Shown: piece by piece, positions 55,938 to 64,000 of the stretch | Layout of the letters: each line of letters starts with the position of its first letter | Numbering within the stretch: position 1 is the first letter of the stretch | Source of the DNA: Maribacter antarcticus DSM 21422 | GTDB lineage: Bacteria; Bacteroidota; Bacteroidia; Flavobacteriales; Flavobacteriaceae | Reading direction: 5' to 3' | DNA length: 64,000 nt | NCBI RefSeq assembly: GCF_000621125.1 | Contig: NZ_KK211214.1 | Location: forward strand, 453,461 to 517,460 | Notes under the pieces: model-generated | The model's input: the letters and a program-made list of their open reading frames with translations, nothing else | The model's database searches: none | What the model was told of the DNA's origin: nothing | Made by a program: the position numbers and the translations under genes

Positions 55938-57131
55938 TCACACAGAAAATTGTTTAATGTACTTGGCAGGTGTCATGCGTTTCCGCTTTTTAAAAGCTCT
56001 GTAGAAGGAAACCTTATTGTTGAAGCCAGATTCATATATCAAATCCCTGACGAGTCGTATATTTTTCGGATTCTGCTCTATGATTTTCACACTTTCGTTT
56101 ATGCGATAGTCATTAATAAATTCGTAAAAGTTCTTATTAAATTTCTGATTTATAACCTGAGATAGGCTGTAGCGGTCAGTGTTAAGTGTTTCTGAAAGGG
56201 TCTGTAGTGTGAGTTTGTGGTCTAAAAATAGTTCGTCTTCCTCCATTGCTTTAAGCAACTCTTTTGTTAGCGAACTCAGCATATCTGATGTTAGTCCGCT
56301 ATTCTTGTATTTTTTTTCAATAGATACAGCACGGTTCGTTGTTTGTTCCATGCCATGGCTAGGGTAAAGGATATTAAGGAATCCAAGAATAATGATGAAT
56401 ATTGAAAAACAATAGGCTCCAAGGTATTTAGTTAGGTAATCAAAGCCGCTTAGACCTTCGAATTCGGCCCTTAAAACAACAATAAGAAGCAGGAAGATAA
56501 AGAAGGATATCAAGGCCTTTGCCCAAGTTCTAGGCATTCTATCTAGGAGTTTTCTATAGTTTATATAATCTCTTACCATTAAGACGATATAGAATGAAAA
56601 ATATATTGCTTTGATCCAATTATTAGTCAAATATGTAATAAAAAACCAAGTAATACTGTATTCGGTAACCTCGGAGCCTACCTTCATATTTCCGATAATG
56701 GCTAATGATAAGAGCGAAACGATAAAAATTAAATAGTGTCTTAGAATAGGTGTTTTGGAAGTAGTTTTACAGGCATCTTCTGCCATTTTTTTAAGGTATA
56801 AATATAGCGAAGGAGCCCACAAAAAAATTAAGCTATTGTAAAACGGCAAAGTTGGATTGTAACTGAGATCTTCCCACCAATAAAGTACAAGCTCTATAAG
56901 TATGAGTGCTGTGGTCAAGGTATAGGCACCTAAAAAAATATTAAAAGTTTGTTTTTTTATGTAGCTTAGAATTATGTAAAAACCCAGAAAGATACCAGCA
57001 ACTCCAATACCTCCAAAAAAAACATTTTGAAGCAGAAATTCCAGTCCGACAGTACCATTACTTAAAGTATTATAAAATAAGTGTTCATAAGACAAACTCC
57101 CAAAATCGAAAAAGGATGTCAAATTATTCAT
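55938..57131 (-). CDS. Membrane-bound AraC family transcription regulator
   Basis: The 397-residue protein has about seven membrane helices in residues 35-260, then a short linker and an AraC/XylS double helix-turn-helix domain in the last 100 residues (LTLQTLSETLNTDRYSLSQVINQKFNKNF and the conserved FKKRKRMTPAKYIKQFS end). This layout is common in Bacteroidota; the membrane part may sense a signal. A good candidate target is the nearby susCD pair, from which it is now separated by an IS element. That link rests on position and a shared upstream motif only. Confidence 0.86.
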   Translation of the reverse strand: MNNLTSFFDFGSLSYEHLFYNTLSNGTVGLEFLLQNVFFGGIGVAGIFLGFYIILSYIKKQTFNIFLGAYTLTTALILIELVLYWWEDLSYNPTLPFYNSLIFLWAPSLYLYLKKMAEDACKTTSKTPILRHYLIFIVSLLSLAIIGNMKVGSEVTEYSITWFFITYLTNNWIKAIYFSFYIVLMVRDYINYRKLLDRMPRTWAKALISFFIFLLLIVVLRAEFEGLSGFDYLTKYLGAYCFSIFIIILGFLNILYPSHGMEQTTNRAVSIEKKYKNSGLTSDMLSSLTKELLKAMEEDELFLDHKLTLQTLSETLNTDRYSLSQVINQKFNKNFYEFINDYRINESVKIIEQNPKNIRLVRDLIYESGFNNKVSFYRAFKKRKRMTPAKYIKQFSV

Positions 57132-57208
57132 AATTAGCTATCAAACATTTTATATTAAAAATATGTATAAATTTCGAATAAGTCTGTTAAAAAAAGCGAT
57201 AGAAAACC

Positions 57209-57256
57209 GCGACCATTATGTTTTTAAGGGATAAAAACGAGTTTTTTTGTGGTCGC
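57209..57256. repeat. Nested inverted repeat
   Basis: GCGACCA at 57209-57215 pairs with TGGTCGC at 57250-57256; inside, GTTTTTA at 57220-57226 pairs with TAAAAAC at 57232-57238 around AGGGA. It lies about 80 bases upstream of the AraC gene start and could be a leader structure or a small element remnant. Confidence 0.5.
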
Positions 57257-57341
57257 CTATAGTGAGGTTATATGTCTATGTTGTTTAGGGTTTGCACCTT
57301 ATATTTAAAGTTCTAATCGTTGATTTTTTTAGACCGACATA

Positions 57342-57353
57342 AAAAATGTGCCG
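57342..57353 (+). promoter_or_regulatory. Candidate regulator site AAAAATGTGCCG
   Basis: The 12 bases AAAAATGTGCCG occur here and, inverted, at 54381-54392 upstream of the susC-like gene; both are preceded by AT and a run of A. They may be binding sites for the neighbouring AraC regulator. Based on two copies only. Confidence 0.35.
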
Positions 57354-57483
57354 TATTTGAGATAGATGAATGTGTTTTGGTAGTCTTCGCTTCTATGGAA
57401 CAACTGTTTTGAGAAGATTTTGGTTGCATTAGCTAAAGTTACCTGCAGTCGTTCGGACTATTTTATCTGGTTGGTTTGAAAAC

Positions 57484-57516
57484 AAAAACCCCTATAGCGG
57501 ATAGCTATGGGGTTTA
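57484..57516 (-). terminator. Terminator after the DUF2911 gene
   Basis: On the minus strand AACCCC-ATAGC pairs with GCTAT-GGGGTT (one bulged base), followed by TTTTTGTTTT, about 35 bases beyond the DUF2911 stop codon. Confidence 0.82.
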
Positions 57517-57550
57517 ATATGTTATCCTAAAAGGTTTAATGGAGAAAGAT

Positions 57551-58090
57551 TTACCACATCACCGGCACGGCTACTCTAACAGTGTCCCAGCCCATAACCA
57601 TGTGAGCTCCTCCATCTACATCCTTAAAGGCTATAGAAAATTCCTCAAGGGAATCTCCTGAACTAGTCCTTCCCATAACACGTACTATATCTGATGCTTC
57701 CTTATAAAAATAAGAACCCCATTGATTTAATTGGCTGTGGAGGATTACCGTCCACTCTTTTTCACCAGGTATGGTAAGTAATGCGTAAGTACCTGCTTTA
57801 ACTTCTTTTCCTCCAAAAGTCACATCCTTGTAGAAAGTAATTTCAGGAGCTTCGTTGGCACCCGTTCTCCAAACTTCGCCTGCTGGTGCAAGATTCGTTA
57901 AAGAACGACCGTTTAGTTGAGGTCTTCCGTAAGAAATGCGTACTACTTTTTCAGAGATTTTATAGTCGCTTGGGTAGGAAGCCATATCCGACGGACTTTT
58001 ATCCATTCCTGAAAATTTTTGGGCGCTGGTGTTTGTTGTAAAAACCAAGGCAAATACAAATAGCGCAAGGGTAACTAATTTTTTCATCAT
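57551..58090 (-). CDS. Exported DUF2911 protein
   Basis: The 179-residue protein has a signal peptide ending TSAQ (about residue 23) and matches DUF2911: VVRISYGRPQLNGRSLT near residue 48, APAGEVWRTGANEAPEITFYKDVTFGG near 68 and AGTYALLTIPGEKEWTVILH near 98. It is an all-beta periplasmic protein of unknown function common in Bacteroidota. The single gene has its own promoter-like box (TAGCTTTG at 58113-58120) and terminator. Confidence 0.88.
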   Translation of the reverse strand: MMKKLVTLALFVFALVFTTNTSAQKFSGMDKSPSDMASYPSDYKISEKVVRISYGRPQLNGRSLTNLAPAGEVWRTGANEAPEITFYKDVTFGGKEVKAGTYALLTIPGEKEWTVILHSQLNQWGSYFYKEASDIVRVMGRTSSGDSLEEFSIAFKDVDGGAHMVMGWDTVRVAVPVMW

Positions 58091-58112
58091 TACTGTTTGT
58101 TTTAAACTATTT

Positions 58113-58120
58113 CAAAGCTA
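58113..58120 (-). promoter_or_regulatory. DUF2911 gene promoter, -7 box
   Basis: TAGCTTTG on the minus strand matches TAnnTTTG and ends 22 bases before the start codon. The -33 part is not evident. Confidence 0.42.
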
Positions 58121-58274
58121 AGTAGTTCGTAAATTAAATTTCCTTAAAAAGTCGTTAATTTTTTTCAATACTTACATATAGATTTATTATTTGTAAAATT
58201 TTAGCTTTCAAGTTTTCAATTATATTAATAAATAGAATTATTGTGTAATAATGAAATCATATAATTAGTTTTAG

Positions 58275-58305
58275 TTTGATAATTGAAACAATAAAATGAT
58301 ATTTG
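58275..58305 (+). promoter_or_regulatory. asnB promoter
   Basis: TTTG at 58275-58278 and GATATTTG at 58298-58305 are separated by 19 bases, matching the Bacteroidota TTTG-N19-TAnnTTTG pattern with one mismatch. The box ends 28 bases before the asnB start codon. Confidence 0.5.
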
Positions 58306-58333
58306 TATTAAAACTGATATAATAGTAAAAATT

Positions 58334-60004
58334 ATGTGTGGAATAGTATGTGCATTTGAGGTTAAGGAAAATACTGAGGTGTTAAGGCCTAAGTTGTTGG
58401 AGATGTCAAAAAAAATCCGGCATAGAGGTCCAGATTGGAGTGGTATATATAGTAATGATAAAGCAGTTTTAGCCCATGAAAGATTGGCTATCGTAGACCC
58501 CGCCTCTGGAAAACAACCGCTACTTAGTAAGGATGGGAAATTAGTGCTAGCCGCGAACGGTGAAATTTATAATCATAGGGAATTAAGAAAGCAGTTTGAA
58601 GGTAAGTACGATTTTCAGACAGAATCTGACTGTGAAGTTATCTTAGCTCTGTACCAAGAAAAGGGAGTAGGCTTTTTGGATGAAATGAACGGTATTTTTG
58701 GTTTCACCATCTATGATGCAGAGAAAGATGAATATTTTATAGCACGAGATCACATGGGAATTATTCCCTTGTATATGGGTTGGGATCAAAACGGAACCTT
58801 TTATGTTGCTTCAGAATTAAAAGCATTGGAAGGTACCTGCACCAAAATCGAACTTTTTCCTCCAGGGCACTACTTGCATAGTTCGGACGGAGAGCTTAAA
58901 AGATGGTATTCTAGGGATTGGATGGAGTATGATGCGGTCAAGGAAAACGAGACTAGTATCCAAGAAATAAAAGAGGCGCTGGAAGCTTCCGTACACAGGC
59001 AATTGATGTCCGATGTGCCTTATGGGGTATTGCTTTCTGGTGGCTTAGATTCTTCTGTAATTTCTGCTATTGCAAAGAAATACGCACAAAAACGAATAGA
59101 ATCAGACGACACTACCGATGCTTGGTGGCCACAATTACACTCTTTTTCGGTGGGTCTAGATGGTTCTCCGGATTTGGCTGCTGCCCGCAAGGTAGCCGAC
59201 CACATTGGTACGGTACATCACGAGATAAAATTCACGATTCAAGAAGGCCTGGATGCTATAAAGGATGTGATTTATAACTTAGAAACCTATGATATTACGA
59301 CTATTAGAGCTTCTACACCAATGTACTTAATGGCTAGGGTCATTAAATCGATGGGGATAAAAATGGTGCTTTCGGGTGAAGGTGCAGATGAGTTATTCGG
59401 TGGCTATCTATATTTTCATAAGGCACCAAGTCCAAAAGACTTTCATGAAGAAACGGTTCGCAAACTAGATAAGTTGCATATGTACGATTGCCTTAGGGCG
59501 AACAAATCATTAGCAGCTTGGGGAATAGAAGGTCGTGTGCCGTTTTTGGATAAGGAGTTTATGGATGTTGCCATGCGCATTAATCCACAGGATAAAATGA
59601 TCAATGGCGAACGTATGGAAAAATGGGTAGTAAGAAAGGCTTTTGAAGACATGTTGCCACATAGCGTTGCCTGGAGGCAGAAAGAACAATTTTCCGATGG
59701 TGTTGGGTATAGTTGGATAGATACGCTTAAAGAAGTGGTAAATACTGAAGTATCGCATGAGCAATTGGCAAACGCAAAATTTAGATTTCCACTACAGACA
59801 CCTACCAGTAAGGAGGAGTTTTACTACCGGTCTATATTTGAACTACATTTCCCCTCAGATGCTGCAGCACTTTGCGTACCTCAAGAACCATCTGTCGCTT
59901 GTAGCACAAGGATTGCCTTGGAATGGGACGAAGCGTTTAAAAACATGAACGATCCTTCTGGTAGGGCAGTAGCTAACGTACATGACGCTGCTTATAAAAA
60001 ATAA
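58334..60004 (+). CDS. asnB: Asparagine synthase B (glutamine-hydrolysing)
   Basis: The 556-residue enzyme makes asparagine from aspartate with glutamine and ATP. Its N-terminus MCGIVCAFE places the nucleophile C2 first after Met removal, with RHRGPDWSG near residue 32 and NGEIYNH near 75 in the glutaminase domain. The synthetase domain has the ATP-binding LLSGGLDSS near 233 and SGEGADELFGGY near 349. The C-terminus is complete. The length is near that of E. coli AsnB. Confidence 0.95.
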   Translation: MCGIVCAFEVKENTEVLRPKLLEMSKKIRHRGPDWSGIYSNDKAVLAHERLAIVDPASGKQPLLSKDGKLVLAANGEIYNHRELRKQFEGKYDFQTESDCEVILALYQEKGVGFLDEMNGIFGFTIYDAEKDEYFIARDHMGIIPLYMGWDQNGTFYVASELKALEGTCTKIELFPPGHYLHSSDGELKRWYSRDWMEYDAVKENETSIQEIKEALEASVHRQLMSDVPYGVLLSGGLDSSVISAIAKKYAQKRIESDDTTDAWWPQLHSFSVGLDGSPDLAAARKVADHIGTVHHEIKFTIQEGLDAIKDVIYNLETYDITTIRASTPMYLMARVIKSMGIKMVLSGEGADELFGGYLYFHKAPSPKDFHEETVRKLDKLHMYDCLRANKSLAAWGIEGRVPFLDKEFMDVAMRINPQDKMINGERMEKWVVRKAFEDMLPHSVAWRQKEQFSDGVGYSWIDTLKEVVNTEVSHEQLANAKFRFPLQTPTSKEEFYYRSIFELHFPSDAAALCVPQEPSVACSTRIALEWDEAFKNMNDPSGRAVANVHDAAYKK

Positions 60005-60070
60005 AAGGCATGATAATTTTGTTTATTATGTTTTAGAAATAGCTCAGTTTTGTTTTTTTAATTAGCTTTT

Positions 60071-60102
60071 AAAGGGTGTCATGAATTTGGCACCCCTTTT
60101 TT
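60071..60102 (+). terminator. Terminator after asnB
   Basis: AAAGGGTGTC and GGCACCCCTTT form a stem around ATGAATTT, followed by TTTTT, about 66 bases after the asnB stop codon. Confidence 0.8.
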
Positions 60103-60194
60103 AGTTTTAAACGAAATAGGAATGTTATCCCCTTTAAGGTTTAAAATGCTACAGTAATTGGATATATTTAGGGCGATTCTAAAAACTAAGAAAA

Positions 60195-61775
60195 ATGAGA
60201 GGTGTAGTTGTAACGTGTATAAAGTCTTTTTTGTTTGTTTGGTTTGGTTTACTTTTATTTTCCTGTGTAGACCAGCCTGCGGCTGAGGCTGAAAAACCAA
60301 ATATTCTTTTCATATTATCCGATGATCATACCTCACAGGCTTGGGGTCTTTATGGGGGTATTTTACAAGACTATGTTCAGAACCAAAATATTCAACGCCT
60401 GGCTAACGATGGTGCTGTGCTGGAAAATGCCTTTTGTACCAATAGTATTTGCACCCCTAGTAGAGGTGCTATTCTTACAGGGCAATATAGCCACGTGAAT
60501 CAGGTGTATACCTTGAACGAGCCAATTCCTGCCGGACATCCTAATATAGCCAAGACCTTTAAGGAGAATGGCTACCAGACCGCTGTGATAGGGAAGTGGC
60601 ATCTGGTGGAACAGCCAGAAGGGTTCGATTATTTTAACGTGCTACCAGGACAAGGAGAATACTGGAATCCTATATTAAAAACGAAGGAAAACTGGATCGA
60701 TGGCCGTGATGGTTCTTCCGGAAAGCAATATGAAGGTTTCTCAACGGATGTAATTACTGAACTTACTATAAATCACCTTAAAAAGAGAGATAGTACCAAA
60801 CCCTTTATGATGTTCTGTAACTTTAAGGCTACACATGAACCTTTTGATTACCCGCCACGGTTTGCTTCGCTTTATGAAAATGAGACTATTCCGGAGCCTG
60901 AATCTCTTATGGATTTTGGAAAGGAAACTACGGGGAGAACTTTTAAGGGACAAGTGTTGGAGAATTTGGGAGCTCGTTGGCAAAAAGCTACCGACACCGA
61001 TAATTTTTGGACCACGTATCCTGGACTTCCCTATCCATTAGATGGTATGGATAGTATTCAAAAGCGTAAAAAAATCTATCAGAAACTCGTGAAGGATTTT
61101 ATGAGATGCGGAGCTGCAATAGATGATAATATCGGAAAGCTCCTCGATTACTTACAGGATGAAGGAATTGCTGAGAATACGATTGTCATTTATACTGCAG
61201 ATCAAGGCTACTTTTTGGGCGAACATGGTTTTTTTGATAAACGCTTGATTTACGAGGAGTCCCTTCGCATGCCTTTTGTTATTCGATACCCAAAGGAGAT
61301 AAAAGGAGGACAGCGTATCGATGATATTATTCTGAATATTGATTTTTCCGCTTTATTAGCGGATTATGCCGGTATTGCTAAACCAGCTTATATTCAAGGA
61401 GAAAGTTTTAGGGCAAACCTAAACGGGAATACCGCAAAGGATTGGCGTAAGCAGATGTATTACAGGTATTGGTTGCATAGTCCAGATAGGCCAGCACATT
61501 TTGGTGTCCGAAACGAACGCTACAAATTGGCGTTCTTTTATGGTCAAGATTTAGGTAAAAAAGGCACGTCTCAAGAAACCACACTTCCTAGCTGGGAGTT
61601 TTATGACCTTGAGGAAGATCCAAAAGAGTTGAATAATGCAATAAATGAAGGTAAGTATGAAACTATTATTGCCGACATGAAGCTGCAGCTCAAGGAAGAA
61701 CGAAAAAAGTATGTTGATGAGGACGAGGATTACCCTGTAATGCGAGATATTTTGTCTGAGGCCATGTTGGAGTAA
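60195..61775 (+). CDS. Sulfatase (S1 family), lipoprotein
   Basis: The 526-residue protein has a lipobox (LLLFSC, C24), metal-binding LSDDH at about 41-45 and the active-site CTPSR at 86-90; C86 is the formylglycine site. GKWHLVEQPEGFDYF near 136 and TADQGYFLGEHGFFDKRL near 335 are further S1 signatures. It resembles the sulfatase at 21635 in layout but is a distinct paralog. It should desulfate a glycan at the cell surface. No partner glycan genes flank it. Confidence 0.92.
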   Translation: MRGVVVTCIKSFLFVWFGLLLFSCVDQPAAEAEKPNILFILSDDHTSQAWGLYGGILQDYVQNQNIQRLANDGAVLENAFCTNSICTPSRGAILTGQYSHVNQVYTLNEPIPAGHPNIAKTFKENGYQTAVIGKWHLVEQPEGFDYFNVLPGQGEYWNPILKTKENWIDGRDGSSGKQYEGFSTDVITELTINHLKKRDSTKPFMMFCNFKATHEPFDYPPRFASLYENETIPEPESLMDFGKETTGRTFKGQVLENLGARWQKATDTDNFWTTYPGLPYPLDGMDSIQKRKKIYQKLVKDFMRCGAAIDDNIGKLLDYLQDEGIAENTIVIYTADQGYFLGEHGFFDKRLIYEESLRMPFVIRYPKEIKGGQRIDDIILNIDFSALLADYAGIAKPAYIQGESFRANLNGNTAKDWRKQMYYRYWLHSPDRPAHFGVRNERYKLAFFYGQDLGKKGTSQETTLPSWEFYDLEEDPKELNNAINEGKYETIIADMKLQLKEERKKYVDEDEDYPVMRDILSEAMLE

Positions 61776-61978
61776 AATCACCTTTGAAATCACGTTGGGT
61801 TTTAATTGCAGTGTAAGTGTTTTTATAAGTAGTCGATTTCTATCTTTTTTACTGGAAATAGTGGCTGTTGTTTGAAGGTGTTTTATAAGCTATATCGGCT
61901 ATGGGTTTTTGCACAATTTTTGTTGATAACTTACTAATGGCCAAGGGTTATAAAAATCATATTTCATGGGGTATTGCG

Positions 61979-61986
61979 TATATTTG
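61979..61986 (+). promoter_or_regulatory. gyrB promoter, -7 box
   Basis: TATATTTG matches TAnnTTTG and ends 39 bases before the gyrB start codon. A TTTC about 17 bases upstream is a poor -33 match. Confidence 0.42.
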
Positions 61987-62004
61987 TCGGATTGCAAAAT
62001 TTGA

Positions 62005-64000
<1,996 letters not shown>

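Larger units (their letters stand above)
57132..57483. other. Upstream region of the AraC gene
   Basis: About 350 noncoding bases. They include a nested inverted repeat at 57209-57256 and the AT-A6-TGTGCCG motif at 57339-57353 that recurs upstream of susC. No coding frame is convincing. Confidence 0.55.

Overview
The window looks like chromosomal DNA of a marine member of the Flavobacteriaceae (Maribacter, Zobellia or Arenibacter type; the genus is a guess). The evidence is AT-rich, densely packed genes, almost no Shine-Dalgarno sites, several TAnnTTTG promoter boxes, a SusC/SusD pair, two formylglycine sulfatases, many lipoproteins ending their signal in xxxC, and a tmRNA whose tag reads GENNYALAA. 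I found no rRNA, tRNA, CRISPR array or prophage.

Layout. 1-9.1 kb: a frame-shifted aspartoacylase-type gene, a NamZ-like (DUF1343) lipoprotein head to head with an ABC permease, a cysteine-synthase-like enzyme, a secreted M20 peptidase, a CotH-type lipoprotein, an aldose-1-epimerase-like protein and a DinB protein. 9.1-13.4 kb: a sulfur locus (SulP transporter, persulfide-dioxygenase/rhodanese protein, a broken DUF2892 gene) and three tiny membrane proteins. 13.4-18.6 kb: an exonuclease/GIY-YIG fusion, an FdhF/YdeP-type molybdoenzyme, a small lipoprotein and the tmRNA gene. 18.8-28.3 kb: an amino-acid-dehydrogenase-like protein, a PHP phosphodiesterase, a frame-shifted DUF1801 gene, a sulfatase, kdsA, a tandem family of secreted proteins whose third copy is decaying, and typA. 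28.4-36.1 kb: an SDR, a ROK/PpgK kinase, an S41 peptidase, a membrane LytTR regulator, and a tight three-gene operon (PLP enzyme, DUF1611, enolase-superfamily epimerase) that may handle D-glutamate-type compounds. 36.2-49.4 kb: a GH63-like glucosidase, ftsE, a large TPR protein coupled to a plug-less beta-barrel, an OmpA protein, an MFS transporter, a NIPSNAP protein, a NYN-LOTUS protein and a small secreted protein. 50-57.2 kb: an isolated SusC/SusD pair, a dead IS5-family element and a membrane-bound AraC regulator. 57.5-64 kb: a DUF2911 protein, asnB, a second sulfatase and gyrB, which runs off the end.

The most interesting points are the candidate D-amino-acid operon at 32.9-36.1 kb, the tandem family with a pseudogene at 24.2-26.3 kb, the TPR/plug-less barrel pair, the zero-gap divergent start codons at 2216/2217, a motif shared by the upstream regions of susC and the AraC regulator, and a cluster of single-base frameshifts in five loci that is either real decay or assembly error.
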